DNA of 64,000 bases from Fundidesulfovibrio terrae (GCF_022808915.1 NZ_JAKZFS010000001.1:946644-1010643); one strand, 5' to 3'; positions 1-8,853 are shown, numbered from the stretch's first letter. The notes: generated by a model from the sequence alone, not told the origin. Numbers and translations are program-made.

Positions 1-534
1 CAGCACCTGGAAAACAAGATCAAGGACCGCACCTTCCGCGAGGACCTCTTCTACCGGCTGAACGTGCTCACCATCCACACTCCGGCCCTGCGCGAGCGCC
101 GCGACGACGTGCCCCTTCTGGCGGTCCACTTCCTGCGCCGCACCTGCAAGGAGATGAACCTGCCCGAACGCGAGCTCACCCCGGACGCCCTGGGCTATCT
201 GGCCGGGCGCGAATGGCCGGGCAACGTGCGCGAACTGCTCAACTTCATGCGCCGGCTGGTGGTCTTTTCCCCTGGCGAGGTCATCGACGCCCGCTCGGCC
301 CGGCTGGTGGACAACGGCGCGGGCATGACCGAACCGCCCGCCTGCGTGCTGGGCAGCTACCAGGAGGCCAAGAACCAGGCCCTGGAAGCCTTCACCCGCA
401 CCTACGTGGACCAGCTGCTGGGACGCACCAAGGGCAACATTTCCGAGGCCGCCCGGGTGAGCGGGCTGGAGCGGGCGAGTTTACAGAAAATTCTGAAACG
501 GTTAGGGATCGAGGCCCAGGATTTCAAGTCCTGA
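1..534 (+). CDS. Sigma-54-dependent transcriptional activator, C-terminal part (5' cut by window edge)
   Basis: This is the end of an enhancer-binding protein that activates sigma-54 RNA polymerase. The reading frame is open from base 1, so the start lies outside the window. The visible part begins inside the AAA+ ATPase domain, with the family signature FREDLFYRLNV at codons 13-23, followed by RRDDVPLLA and the sensor II segment WPGNVREL. It ends with a Fis-type helix-turn-helix (GNISEAARVSGLERASLQKIL). Any N-terminal sensory or receiver domain is not visible, so the signal is unknown. Nothing downstream has an obvious sigma-54 promoter, so the target is not identified here. Confidence 0.93.
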   Translation, partial: QHLENKIKDRTFREDLFYRLNVLTIHTPALRERRDDVPLLAVHFLRRTCKEMNLPERELTPDALGYLAGREWPGNVRELLNFMRRLVVFSPGEVIDARSARLVDNGAGMTEPPACVLGSYQEAKNQALEAFTRTYVDQLLGRTKGNISEAARVSGLERASLQKILKRLGIEAQDFKS

Positions 535-691
535 CGGCGGGCGTGGGCGCGTTTCGCACGATCATCCATCCCTAGGCCGCGTGAAGGGATCGCCCCGGGC
601 TTCCGGCCCCGGGCCGGCGGGAGCTTTTGCCCCCGCGTCTGTCGATGCGCCCCCCCGGCCAGCCTCCCCGGGGAGGCTTCAGGAGACCTCG

Positions 692-2077
692 ATGGCATTT
701 CGTTTCGTTCGCTGTCTGACCCTGGCCGTCCTGGCGCTGGCGGCGCAGTCCTTCCCGTCCCGTGCCCAGGCTCCCGACATACGCTCCCCCGAGGTGGTGG
801 TCCCGGCCTCCATGAACATCCCCGCGCCCGAAGGGCTCAAGGCCCAGTTTCCCCAGGGGTTCACCCCTGGCCTGGGCTTCGGCCTGAACTGCGCCCAGGC
901 CCAGCCCGACGGGGCCATGGTGCTGCACACGCTCACCGGGCGCGGCCCCACCTTGGCCGGACCCATGGTGGCCGTGCCCGGAGGGCTCGTCCCCTCGTCG
1001 GTGTTCGTGCTGCCCGGATTCGCCCCGGCCATCGCCACCATGCGCCTCTTTGGCAACAAGGCCGAGGTGGTGGGCATGCTGCCCCTCAAGGACGAGGACG
1101 GCACGCCGCTTACGGGGCTGCCTCCCGCCCCGGTGATAACCGGCGGGCAGGCCGAGGCCCCGCTCGACCTGGCGCTCAATCGGCTTGCGAACAACCCCCA
1201 CGGCATCGACCCCCAGGGCGTGGCCTACGATTTCAAGCGCGGCGTGTTCTGGCTGGTCGACGGATACCGCCCGGCCCTGGCCCGGGTCTCCCCGCGCGAC
1301 GGGCGCGTCTCCTCCATGCTGGTCCCGGGCGACGGCCTGGAGGACTACCTGGCCACCTGCCGCGCCGGATGGGGCTTCTCGGGCGTGAGCATAAGCCCCA
1401 CCGGAAAGATCTACACCATCATGCGCGGCGTTCTGTCCGTTGGGGGCAAGCCCGCCATCTTCAGCCGCATCGTGGAGTTCGATCCCGACACCGAGCGTGT
1501 GCGCCAGCTTCCGTATCCCATCGACGAGGAGGCGTTCGCCGATCCGTCCCAGGTGTCCACGGGCGAGGTGGTGGCCGTCGCGGACAAGCGCCTGCTGGTG
1601 CTGGAGCAGGGGCCGGGCAAGGACGGCAGGCCGCGCAGCCTGATCTACGCCGTGGACCTCACCCAGACCAGCAACATCAACCGCGTCTTCAACGACGCGG
1701 GCCAGCCCATCGAGGTGCTCACGGACAGGGCCCAGTGGAGCAAGATGAAGCTCAACCTGGCCCGCAAAACCCTGGTGGTGGACCTGCACGCCGCCGGATT
1801 CAAGGACCGTTACGCCGAGAGCATGACCCTTCTCTCCGACGGGCTCACCCTGGCGGTGATGAGCGGCCACGGCTTCGGGCTGGAGGCCCAGATCGCGGGC
1901 TACGCCTCGGACGAATCGGGCAGGCCCGTGCTCGACGCCCCTCGTTACCAGCTGGGGCAGGGGGGCGTGCTGACCTACGCGGGCCAGCCCACCAAGGCGG
2001 TCATCAGCTTCAAGCCCAGCCGGGAGACCCCCAGGCTCTGGGTGGCCACCTTGCCCAAAAAGGTTTCCGATTACTAA
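692..2077 (+). CDS. Exported phytase-like beta-propeller (esterase-like activity of phytase) protein
   Basis: The product is a secreted protein of about 461 residues that resembles the 'esterase-like activity of phytase' family, predicted beta-propeller proteins whose substrate is mostly unknown. I start at ATG 692 because AGGAG lies 7 bases upstream and the protein then opens with a clean signal peptide (MAFRFVRCLTLAVLALAAQS, cut near SRAQA). The frame is open further upstream, but that stretch is proline- and arginine-rich and reads like untranslated DNA. Repeated short blocks such as PHGIDPQGVAYD and the FWLVDGYRPALA segment fit propeller blades. An exported protein gene follows 50 bases downstream and may be cotranscribed. 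The family call is from motif memory and is moderate; the export call is firm. Confidence 0.7.
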   Translation: MAFRFVRCLTLAVLALAAQSFPSRAQAPDIRSPEVVVPASMNIPAPEGLKAQFPQGFTPGLGFGLNCAQAQPDGAMVLHTLTGRGPTLAGPMVAVPGGLVPSSVFVLPGFAPAIATMRLFGNKAEVVGMLPLKDEDGTPLTGLPPAPVITGGQAEAPLDLALNRLANNPHGIDPQGVAYDFKRGVFWLVDGYRPALARVSPRDGRVSSMLVPGDGLEDYLATCRAGWGFSGVSISPTGKIYTIMRGVLSVGGKPAIFSRIVEFDPDTERVRQLPYPIDEEAFADPSQVSTGEVVAVADKRLLVLEQGPGKDGRPRSLIYAVDLTQTSNINRVFNDAGQPIEVLTDRAQWSKMKLNLARKTLVVDLHAAGFKDRYAESMTLLSDGLTLAVMSGHGFGLEAQIAGYASDESGRPVLDAPRYQLGQGGVLTYAGQPTKAVISFKPSRETPRLWVATLPKKVSDY

Positions 2078-2127
2078 CGGCATTGCCCGGACCGGACAGC
2101 CCGGCCGGCACGGCGGAGTTTTGCGAG

Positions 2128-2763
2128 ATGAAAAACGTTTCTCTGTCAGCGGTTTTTCTGGTGCTCCTCGCCGGATTACTTGGGGCCGGTTTCGCCCGCG
2201 CCGGGGAGGACCTCCCGGCCGGATTCGGGGGCCTGCGCCTTGGCGACCCTATTCCCGCCCGCATGGAGAAGGATTTCCGGGCGCTGTGCGCCGCCAACAC
2301 GGCTCACCGGCCGACCGATCTCTCCAATGCGGTGAAAATCGTGGCCTATTCCCGCTCCGACAGGGAGTTTCGCGGCACGGCGTTTACCATGAAGGAGAGC
2401 GATTTCGACGACTTCACCATGCGTGAGTCCGACCTGGGCCGGATGTTCGGCAAGGATGTCTCGCAGGTGGCGTATTATTTCGAGAACGACCGGCTCTCCA
2501 GGGTGCGCATCCTGCTGACTGTGACGGACCAGTTCGAGAAGCAGGCCCTGGCCAAGGTGATTCGTGAGACGCACGGAAAGGCGAGCGTCGTCTGCGAGGA
2601 CAACTCCTCGGGCCGGGCGCTCTATCTGTGGAGGAGGGGCGAGCAGGTGTTCTCAGCACGTTACGATGCGGACAACTTTCCGGTGAACATCTACTCCCTG
2701 GAGTACCTGTCGAACACGCCTTACTATCAGATCATGGCGCAGAATTGCGACGATCCGTTGTAG
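2128..2763 (+). CDS. Exported protein of unknown function
   Basis: I do not recognise a family. The 211-residue product starts with a typical signal peptide (MKNVSLSAVFLVLLAGLLGA, likely cleaved after ARAG), so it should be periplasmic or outer-membrane associated. The mature part is of mixed composition with many aromatic and charged residues (for example FGGLRLGDPIPARM and QVAYYFENDRLSRVRI), like small periplasmic folds that recognise a ligand or partner, and has two cysteines that could pair. The ribosome-binding site is weak (GCGAG a few bases upstream). It sits 50 bases after the phytase-like gene on the same strand and is followed by a dispersed repeat, which probably marks the end of the transcript. 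Confidence 0.75.
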   Translation: MKNVSLSAVFLVLLAGLLGAGFARAGEDLPAGFGGLRLGDPIPARMEKDFRALCAANTAHRPTDLSNAVKIVAYSRSDREFRGTAFTMKESDFDDFTMRESDLGRMFGKDVSQVAYYFENDRLSRVRILLTVTDQFEKQALAKVIRETHGKASVVCEDNSSGRALYLWRRGEQVFSARYDADNFPVNIYSLEYLSNTPYYQIMAQNCDDPL

Positions 2764-2783
2764 ATAGAGTAAGAGAAGAGGGT

Positions 2784-2903
2784 GCCTCCGGCGGCCAAAG
2801 GGAGTTGACTCTGGCCATCCTGGCCCTCACTCTTCGGGCGCTGCTGCGCAACGCCCGACTCCGCTTCCTGCGGAATTGCCATCCCTTTGGAATCCCGCTT
2901 CGC
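2784..2903 (+). repeat. Dispersed palindromic intergenic repeat, copy 1 (split by 78 bases)
   Basis: The left half (GCCTCCGGCGGCCAAAGGGA, 2784-2803) and the right half (TCCCTTTGGAATCCC, from 2882, followed by CTTCGC) match the two arms of the repeat seen intact at 22156-22208. In the intact copies only a few bases separate the arms. Here they are 78 bases apart, and the intervening DNA has its own GGGCG/CGCCC hairpin. It follows the stop of an exported-protein gene directly. Confidence 0.75.
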
Positions 2904-2937
2904 TTCGCGCCGATCGATGTGAAGACGTTCGGGCATG

Positions 2938-2976
2938 AAAAAAGGCAGGAAGCGCGAAAAACCGCACTTCCTGCCT
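2938..2976 (-). terminator. Rho-independent terminator of the rfbB-rfbD transcript
   Basis: AGGCAGGAAG and CTTCCTGCCT form a perfect 10-bp stem. On the minus strand the stem is followed by a run of six T residues. It lies 25 bases beyond the rfbD stop codon. Confidence 0.85.
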
Positions 2977-3000
2977 TGATTTGTTCAAGAGGGTGTGCGG

Positions 3001-3873
3001 CTACTCGGCTTCTTCCGCCGCCATTTCCGCGAACACGTATTCCCGCAGGGCCTTGAGCCAGGGGCGAGGGGAGATTCCGGTGGTCTTGGCGAACTTGGAC
3101 GTATCAAGCACCGAGTACGCCGGGCGCACGGCCTTGAGCGGATATTCGGCGCTGGTGATGGGCAGCACCTTGCACTCGTAGCCGGCGGCCTGGACGGCCT
3201 CGCTGGCCAGTTCGCACCAGCTGGCCCGGCCTGCGTTGGCCAGGTGGAAGATTCCTTCGGCCTTGGCCTTCACCAGGGCCACGGCGTATTCGGCCAGGTC
3301 CAGGGTGTAGGAGGGCGAGCCGATCTGGTCGTGGACCACCTTGAGCTCGGAGCGCTGCCGGGCCAGGTTCAGGATGGTGCGCACGAAGTTCTTCTTCTGC
3401 GGTCCGAACAGCCAGGCCACGCGGGCGATGAGGAGCCTTGGCATCTTGAGGGCCAGGAGGGCCTTTTCGCCGTCGAGCTTGCTCTGGCCGTAGACGCTCA
3501 TGGGGCCGGTAGGGTCGTCCTCGACGTAAGGGGTGTTCTTCTTACCGTCGAAGACGAAATCCGTGCTGAAGTGCAAGAGGCCGATGCCCCGGTCGGCGCA
3601 GAGGCGCCCCAGGGTGGCGGGCAGGGTCTTGTTCAGGCGCGCGGCTTCCTTGGGTTCGTCCTCGGCCAAGTCCACGGCGGTGTAGGCCACGGCGTTGACC
3701 AGCCAGTCGGGCCGGTACTCGTCCAGGAATTCGCCCATGCGGGCCGGGTCGCAGATGTCGAAGTCGGCCCGCCCCAGGGGCTCGGTCTCGAATCCGCCCG
3801 CCTCGAAGGACTGGGCCAGGGGAACCCCCAGGAGCCCGGTCCGCCCGCCCAGCACCGCCACGCGGCCGTTCAC
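3001..3873 (-). CDS. rfbD: dTDP-4-dehydrorhamnose reductase
   Basis: This NADPH-dependent reductase makes dTDP-L-rhamnose, the last step of the pathway that feeds rhamnose into surface polysaccharide. The 290-residue protein has an N-terminal nucleotide-binding loop (GGRTGLLG), a core STDFVFDG segment and the YGQSKLDGE stretch holding the catalytic Tyr-x-x-x-Lys pair. I choose the GTG start because it overlaps the rfbB stop in a GTGA junction and has GGAG 8 bases upstream; an in-frame ATG 87 bases earlier would lie inside rfbB. The overlap implies translational coupling with rfbB. rfbA and rfbC are not in the window. Confidence 0.92.
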   Translation of the reverse strand: MNGRVAVLGGRTGLLGVPLAQSFEAGGFETEPLGRADFDICDPARMGEFLDEYRPDWLVNAVAYTAVDLAEDEPKEAARLNKTLPATLGRLCADRGIGLLHFSTDFVFDGKKNTPYVEDDPTGPMSVYGQSKLDGEKALLALKMPRLLIARVAWLFGPQKKNFVRTILNLARQRSELKVVHDQIGSPSYTLDLAEYAVALVKAKAEGIFHLANAGRASWCELASEAVQAAGYECKVLPITSAEYPLKAVRPAYSVLDTSKFAKTTGISPRPWLKALREYVFAEMAAEEAE

Positions 3874-4892
3874 TGGCGTTCTCCGTACCATTTGTCCATG
3901 AAGGTGCGGTAGGAGCCGCTCTGCACCTGTTCCATCCAGGCGGCGTTGGCCTTGTACCATTCGAGGGTCTCGGCGATGCCGCGCTCGAAGGTGTATTCGG
4001 GTTCGAAGCCCAGTTCGCGCGCGGCCAGGGAGTAGTCCATGGCGTAGCGGCGGTCGTGGCCGGGGCGGTCCTTGACGTAATTGATGAGCGTCTCGGGCTG
4101 GCCCAGGGCCTTGAGGATGGTCTTGACCACCTCGATGTTGGGCTTTTCCGCGTTGCCGCCGAAATTGTAGGCATGGCCGGGCTGGCCCTTGAACAGGGTG
4201 AGTTCGACGCCGCGGCAGTGGTCGGTGACGAAGATCCAGTCGCGCACGTTCATGCCGTCGCCGTACACGGGCAGGGACTCGCCGCGCGCGGCCTTCATGA
4301 TCATGAGCGGGATGAGCTTCTCCGGGAACTGGAAGGGCCCGTAGTTGTTGGAGCAGCGGGTGATGGTCACGGGGAAGCCGTAGGTCTCGAAGAAGGCGCG
4401 GCAGAGCATGTCGGCCGAGGCCTTGGACGCCGAGTAGGGGCTGTTGGGCGCAAGGGGCGTCTCTTCGGTGAACTTGCCGGTGGGGCCGAGCGTGCCGTAG
4501 ACCTCGTCGGTGGAGACGTGCACGAACTTGGGGAGCCCCAGGCGGCGGGCGGTGTCCAGGAGGACCTGCGTGCCCAGCACGTTGGTGAGGATGAAGGGGT
4601 TGCAGTCCGCGATGGAGCGGTCCACATGGGATTCGGCGGCGAAGTTGACCACGGCGTCGATCTTGTGGTCGGTGATGATGTGGGCCACCAGTTCGGCGTT
4701 GGCGATGTCGCCGTGGACGAAGTGGTAGCGCTTGCCGCCGAACTCCTGCTCGATGGGGAGCAGGTTGAAGCGGTTTCCGGCGTAGGTCAGCTTGTCCAGG
4801 TTGACGATGACCATATCCGGATGCTTCCTAAGCATCATGTACACGAAGTTGGTGCCGATGAATCCGCACCCGCCGGTGACGAGAAGTCGCAT
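3870..4892 (-). CDS. rfbB: dTDP-glucose 4,6-dehydratase
   Basis: This cytoplasmic extended short-chain dehydrogenase converts dTDP-glucose to dTDP-4-keto-6-deoxyglucose, the first committed step towards dTDP-rhamnose. The 340-residue length is typical. Visible motifs are GGCGFIGTN (NAD binding), the HVSTDEVYG active-site segment and YSASKA with the catalytic Tyr and Lys. The ATG is preceded by AGAAGG at 8 bases. It is the first gene of a two-gene minus-strand operon with rfbD. The promoter should lie in the roughly 130 bases before the divergent tRNA gene, but I see no strong match on the minus strand. Confidence 0.95.
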   Translation of the reverse strand: MRLLVTGGCGFIGTNFVYMMLRKHPDMVIVNLDKLTYAGNRFNLLPIEQEFGGKRYHFVHGDIANAELVAHIITDHKIDAVVNFAAESHVDRSIADCNPFILTNVLGTQVLLDTARRLGLPKFVHVSTDEVYGTLGPTGKFTEETPLAPNSPYSASKASADMLCRAFFETYGFPVTITRCSNNYGPFQFPEKLIPLMIMKAARGESLPVYGDGMNVRDWIFVTDHCRGVELTLFKGQPGHAYNFGGNAEKPNIEVVKTILKALGQPETLINYVKDRPGHDRRYAMDYSLAARELGFEPEYTFERGIAETLEWYKANAAWMEQVQSGSYRTFMDKWYGERQ

Positions 4893-4986
4893 GGATAGAC
4901 CTTCTTGGAACGGGATATGGGGAGGCTTCCCCCGGGGGTCTTCCTGCCTCAAACCGGTTGCGGAAGCAAGAGCGTAAAAAAAGTGC

Positions 4987-5015
4987 TTGCCAAGCCCGGG
5001 GGATTTCCCTAATTA
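4987..5015 (+). promoter_or_regulatory. Sigma-70 promoter of tRNA-Val
   Basis: TTGCCA and TAATTA are separated by 17 bases. The -10 box ends 10 bases before the first base of the mature tRNA. Confidence 0.7.
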
Positions 5016-5025
5016 GCTCCTCCTC

Positions 5026-5101
<76 letters not shown>

Positions 5102-5112
5102 CCGGAACCCCG

Positions 5113-5138
5113 AAAGCCCCGCGACAGCGGGGCTTTTT
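5113..5138 (+). terminator. Rho-independent terminator after tRNA-Val
   Basis: AGCCCCGC and GCGGGGCT form an 8-bp stem around a GACA loop, followed by TTTT. It ends only 7 bases before the trmL start codon. Confidence 0.85.
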
Positions 5139-5145
5139 CGTACCC

Positions 5146-5613
5146 ATGATACAACTCGTCCTCAACGCTCCCGAGATTCCCCAGAACACCGGCTCCATCG
5201 CCAGGCTCTGCGCGGCCACCGACACTCCCCTGCACCTGGTGGAGCCCCTGGGCTTCAAGCTCACCGACCGCTACCTCAAGCGCGCGGGGCTCGACTACTG
5301 GCCCCACGTGAAGCTTTCGGTCTGGCCCGACTGGCAGGCGTTTCTGGAAGGGGCGGCCCCGGGCAGGCTGGTGTTCACCTCCTCGGGCAACCGGGGCATC
5401 ATGGGCACGCCCTACCACCAGTTCGCCTACGGCGAGGGCGACGCCATCGTCTTCGGCTCCGAGAGCACCGGGCTGCCGGACGGACTCCTGGAGGGACAGC
5501 CTCATCTGGTGCGCATCCCCATCTGGGGGTGCGTGCGCTCGCTCAACATCGCCAACGCCGCTTCCGTCCTGCTCTACGAGGCCCTCCGCGCCACCGGCGC
5601 CCTGCCCGCCTGA
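5146..5613 (+). CDS. trmL: tRNA (cytidine(34)-2'-O)-methyltransferase
   Basis: This SPOUT-class methyltransferase methylates the 2'-O of the wobble base of leucine tRNAs with S-adenosylmethionine. The 155-residue length is typical. Motifs are APEIPQNTGSIARLC near the N-terminus, FGSESTGLP in the middle and RSLNIANAASVLLYE near the C-terminus, where the SAM-binding knot forms. The ATG is set by homology. No Shine-Dalgarno sequence precedes it, because the upstream DNA is the tRNA-Val terminator hairpin. It is therefore either made from read-through of the tRNA unit or from a start site inside the hairpin. An in-frame extension upstream would run through the tRNA gene and is rejected. Confidence 0.92.
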   Translation: MIQLVLNAPEIPQNTGSIARLCAATDTPLHLVEPLGFKLTDRYLKRAGLDYWPHVKLSVWPDWQAFLEGAAPGRLVFTSSGNRGIMGTPYHQFAYGEGDAIVFGSESTGLPDGLLEGQPHLVRIPIWGCVRSLNIANAASVLLYEALRATGALPA

Positions 5614-5839
5614 TCCCCTCGCAAGACCCCGCCCCTTCCGGGGATGAATGCCTGCCAGGGCAACCGGTGGGCATGGGCAACCGTCCGGTTCAACGAAACG
5701 ACGTTTCGGGACAGAAAACTGCGGATCCGTTGTTTTCCCGTTTTCTCCCCTCGCCATCTTGTGTATTTTTATCCACAGTCGTCCGGCGAGAAAGCGTCCC
5801 GCTGGATGGAAAACCATATTTCAGAAGAGGGGTTCCTTC

Positions 5840-7411
5840 ATGACTCCATCCCTGTCCGTCGTCTCCCGCGCGCTGGCGGCGTGCATCCTCATCACACTGG
5901 TCGTCCTGGCCGCCCACGCCCTGGCCGCACAGGTTTTCGGACTGTCCGGAACATGGTCCTACCTCCTGGGCGGGGCTGTCGGCGTCTCCACGGGCACGGG
6001 ACTCGCAGCCCTCCTGTTCGGGCGGGTCTCCGGCGACCTTGACCGCCTGAACAATTCCGCATCCAGACTCGCCGGCGGCGATTTCAAGGCGGAGATTCCG
6101 TCCTGCTGTTCAGCGGGGCTCGATTCCCTGAGTGCTTCCCTTACGACCGTGGTCGGCCAGCTCAAGCTCACCCTGGGCAACTGGCGCGGGCTCACGGAAG
6201 CCATCCTCATCCCCTACGCCATCGTGGACCGCAAGGGACACCTCACCTTCACCAACCAGATGGCCCTGGACATGCTGGAGCGCGGCGGCACGCCCCAGGG
6301 CTGCGTGGGCATGTTCTTCTCCGAGTTCTTCTACGGCGACCGCTCCCGCAAGGCATTGATCGTGGACGTGATGGACCAGAACAAGGGGGTGGTTCGCGAG
6401 GTGGAGTTCAAGAACATCAAGGGCAACACCCGCTTCATCCAGGCGGCGCTCTCGCCCCTGCACGACCTGGACGGCAATGTCAGCGGCGGGCTGTGCATGT
6501 ACCTCGACTACACCGAGATTCGCCGCAAGGAGGACCAGATCGTCAGCCAGGGCGAGCGCATGGTTTCGGCGGTACGCCAGATCGAGGAGATATCCGGCGG
6601 GCTCGCCCAGACCAGCCGGGCGCTCTCGACCCAGGTGGAGGGCGCCAGCCGGGGGGCACAGTTGCAGAACACGCGCACCGAGGAGACCTCTGCGGCCATG
6701 GGCCAGATGAACGAAACGGTGAGCGAGGTGGCCAAGAGCGCTTCGGCCGCCGCCGAGCGCGCCGGAGAAGCCCAGGCCAAGGCCCGGGAAGGCGCGGCGG
6801 TGGTTGAGAAGGCCGTCGAGGCAATTCGTCAGGTGGAGACGGTCACGGGGGTTCTCATGCACAGCATGGACGGTCTCTCGGGGCAGGCCGAGGCCATCGG
6901 GCGCATCATGGGAGTCATCTCCGACATCGCGGACCAGACCAACCTGCTGGCCCTCAACGCGGCCATCGAGGCGGCCCGGGCGGGCGACGCGGGACGGGGG
7001 TTCGCCGTGGTGGCCGACGAGGTGCGCAAGCTCGCCGAGAAGACCATGACCGCCACCAAGGAAGTGGGTCAGACCGTGGGCGAGATCCAGAACGGCGTGC
7101 GCGCGAGCATCGACGGAGCGGACCAGGCTTCCCAGGCGGTGGGCAGGGCCACCGAACTGGCCGGTGAGTCCGGGCGGGCCCTCGCACGGATAGTGGAGCT
7201 GGTGGTGGACACTTCCGACCAGGTCCGCGCCATCGCGGCGGCGGCCGAGGAACAGTCCTCCGCGAGCGACGAGATATCCAAGGCGGTCGAGGACGTGCGC
7301 CGGGTGTCCGAGGAGACAGCCCGGGACATGGGCAGCGCCGCCCAGAGCGTGGACGCCCTCTCCCGGCTGGCCGACCAGCTCGACGGCACGGTGCACTCGC
7401 TCTCGGTGTAA
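5840..7411 (+). CDS. Methyl-accepting chemotaxis protein with PAS domain
   Basis: This membrane signal transducer of 523 residues has two hydrophobic helices close together near the N-terminus (about residues 12-32 and 38-58), so almost no periplasmic loop; sensing is probably cytoplasmic or intramembrane. A HAMP-like segment ([11 protein letters not shown]) follows, then a PAS domain (about 120-235, with [15 protein letters not shown]), then the long coiled-coil signalling domain. The hairpin tip that binds CheA and CheW is clear ([18 protein letters not shown]). The ATG has AGAGGGG about 8 bases upstream. It is a single gene; no flagellar or chemotaxis genes lie nearby. The ligand cannot be told from the sequence. 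Confidence 0.93.
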   Translation: MTPSLSVVSRALAACILITLVVLAAHALAAQVFGLSGTWSYLLGGAVGVSTGTGLAALLFGRVSGDLDRLNNSASRLAGGDFKAEIPSCCSAGLDSLSASLTTVVGQLKLTLGNWRGLTEAILIPYAIVDRKGHLTFTNQMALDMLERGGTPQGCVGMFFSEFFYGDRSRKALIVDVMDQNKGVVREVEFKNIKGNTRFIQAALSPLHDLDGNVSGGLCMYLDYTEIRRKEDQIVSQGERMVSAVRQIEEISGGLAQTSRALSTQVEGASRGAQLQNTRTEETSAAMGQMNETVSEVAKSASAAAERAGEAQAKAREGAAVVEKAVEAIRQVETVTGVLMHSMDGLSGQAEAIGRIMGVISDIADQTNLLALNAAIEAARAGDAGRGFAVVADEVRKLAEKTMTATKEVGQTVGEIQNGVRASIDGADQASQAVGRATELAGESGRALARIVELVVDTSDQVRAIAAAAEEQSSASDEISKAVEDVRRVSEETARDMGSAAQSVDALSRLADQLDGTVHSLSV

Positions 7412-7435
7412 CGCAAATCCTGCCAGATCATCCCC

Positions 7436-7472
7436 CGCCGCGCGGGCGCAGCTTGACTGCCCCCGCGCGGCG
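7436..7472 (+). terminator. Stable hairpin after the chemotaxis receptor gene
   Basis: CGCCGCGCGGG pairs with CCCGCGCGGCG (11 bp), with an inner GCAG/CTGC stem. There is no T run, so it may be a factor-dependent terminator or a transcript-stabilising structure. Confidence 0.4.
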
Positions 7473-7492
7473 AGGGCATCCTCCGCGCCCGT

Positions 7493-8503
7493 ATGGACTC
7501 CACTCTTTTTCTCCCGGCGGCGGCCTTCGCCCTGGACATGGCCCTGGGCGATCCGCACCACTGGCCGCATCCTGTGCGCCTCATCGGCCGGGCGCTCGAG
7601 CGCCTGGAACGCCTCGTGCAACCCTCGCCCCCGGATCGGGACAAGGGCGTCCCGGGTTCCCCGGATGCTCCTGGGCGGAAGTCCGGCGCGACACCTGCCG
7701 CCAAGCGCGTCTTCGGCGCCCTGGTTGCGGCGCTCCTGGGACTCGGCGTTTACGCCCTGGTGGCCTGGCTTGGGCGCATTTCCTCCGTGGGCTGGATATT
7801 CTCACTGTATCTCGCTTACGCAGGCCTGGCCCTGGGGCAGCTGACGCGCGAAACCCGCGCCGTGGCCGCGCTCATCGGGTCCGGTCGTCTGGATGAGGCA
7901 AGGGCCGCGCTGGCTTTCCTGGTCAGCCGCGACACTTCGGTCCTGGACGAAGCGGGGCTGTGGCGCACCCTGGCCGAGACGGCCAGCGAGAATTTCTGCG
8001 ACGCCTTCGTTGCGCCCATGTTCTTTCTCTGCCTGGGCGGACCGCCTCTCTTGTGGCTCTATAAAACCGTCAGCACCATGGATTCCATGTGGGGGTACAA
8101 GACGCCGCGCTTCGCCGACCTGGGCTGGGCCGGGGCGCGCGCCGACGACGTGCTGGCGTATATCCCGGCCCGGTTGTCCGCGTGTCTGCTGATCGCGGCG
8201 GGATTCCTCATGGGGCTGCCCGCCGGGAAGGCCTGGGCCTCATTCAGACCCGACGCCCGGAAAATGGCCAGTCCCAACGCGGGCTGGCCCATGGCCGCGG
8301 CCGCCTGGCTGTGCGGCGCCTCCATGGGCGGGACGGCGGTCTACTTCGGACGGACTGTTGAAAAGCCGAAGCTTGGCCCTCAATATGTCTCGTGGGACAT
8401 ATTGCTATTCAGAACTCTTACGCGGCTTATCTTTATCTCCGGTTTTGGTATGGTTTTACTGTCTGAATTACTGTTAGTGGCCCTCTGTACCGTCTTTTCG
8501 TGA
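7493..8503 (+). CDS. cbiB: Adenosylcobinamide-phosphate synthase
   Basis: This integral membrane enzyme attaches the aminopropanol linker (as its phosphate) to adenosylcobyric acid in cobalamin synthesis. The 336-residue protein has several hydrophobic helices and the family segments LDMALGDPHHWPHPVRLIG near the N-terminus, ETASENFCDAFVAPMF and GAPKTPRF-like MWGYKTPRFADLGW in the middle, and SPNAGWPMAAAAWL near the C-terminus. No other cobalamin gene is nearby and no cobalamin riboswitch is seen upstream. The last 150 bases are clearly richer in A and T than the rest of the gene and contain a perfect inverted repeat, yet the encoded tail is still hydrophobic and family-like. Confidence 0.9.
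   Translation: MDSTLFLPAAAFALDMALGDPHHWPHPVRLIGRALERLERLVQPSPPDRDKGVPGSPDAPGRKSGATPAAKRVFGALVAALLGLGVYALVAWLGRISSVGWIFSLYLAYAGLALGQLTRETRAVAALIGSGRLDEARAALAFLVSRDTSVLDEAGLWRTLAETASENFCDAFVAPMFFLCLGGPPLLWLYKTVSTMDSMWGYKTPRFADLGWAGARADDVLAYIPARLSACLLIAAGFLMGLPAGKAWASFRPDARKMASPNAGWPMAAAAWLCGASMGGTAVYFGRTVEKPKLGPQYVSWDILLFRTLTRLIFISGFGMVLLSELLLVALCTVFS
8381..8404. repeat. Perfect 9-bp inverted repeat inside the AT-rich 3' end of cbiB
   Basis: CAATATGTC, six bases, then GACATATTG. It lies in coding sequence about 180 bases before the cold-shock gene start, in a stretch of unusually low GC. It could be an operator or an RNA hairpin; nothing in the sequence decides. Confidence 0.45.
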
Positions 8504-8585
8504 AACCCTACCCGCTTGCGCTTGACGTTTTTCTTGAGAACCCTGAAGTGTAAGGTCAGAAGAATCACCAAGGAGGGCGTGGGTC

Positions 8586-8792
8586 ATGTCACTGGAAGGT
8601 ACTGTCAAATGGTTCAGTGATAAGAAGGGCTACGGGTTCATCACCCGTGATGGCGAAGAAGACATCTTCGTTCACTATTCATCCATTCAAGGCGAGGGTT
8701 TCCGTACGCTTCGCGAAGGCGAGAAGGTCGTCTTCGAGGTCGTCACCGGCGAGCGTGGCATGAAGGCCACCAACGTCGTGAAATCCGCCTAA
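8586..8792 (+). CDS. Cold-shock domain protein (CspA family)
   Basis: This 68-residue single-domain RNA- and single-stranded-DNA-binding protein has both nucleic-acid motifs: KGYGFI (RNP1) and DIFVHYSSI (RNP2), and opens with the family's [11 protein letters not shown]. It acts as an RNA chaperone in the cytoplasm. The Shine-Dalgarno sequence is strong (AAGGAGG, about 9 bases before the ATG), as expected for an abundant protein. The untranslated leader is at most about 80 bases. A strong terminator follows. Whether it is cold-induced cannot be told. Confidence 0.96.
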   Translation: MSLEGTVKWFSDKKGYGFITRDGEEDIFVHYSSIQGEGFRTLREGEKVVFEVVTGERGMKATNVVKSA

Positions 8793-8817
8793 CACCCGAA
8801 CCGTTCATCGGATCGAA

Positions 8818-8853
8818 GCCCCACTGGACGCCTGTCCGGTGGGGCTCTCTCTT
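8818..8853 (+). terminator. Rho-independent terminator after the cold-shock gene
   Basis: GCCCCAC/GTGGGGC extends through a T-G pair into GGAC/GTCC, giving a 12-bp stem with a four-base loop, then TCTCTCTTT. It abuts the stop codon of the convergent lysR-type gene and may serve both. Confidence 0.85.

Noticed and set aside
5640-5700. GGGCAACC segments upstream of the chemotaxis receptor gene, slightly like a cyclic-di-GMP riboswitch.
   Set aside because: The conserved core and the second helix of that riboswitch are not found, so the match is by chance.
8522-8556. TTGACG and TAAGGT upstream of the cold-shock gene as a possible promoter.
   Set aside because: The spacing of 23 bases is too long for sigma-70, and no better -10 box was found.
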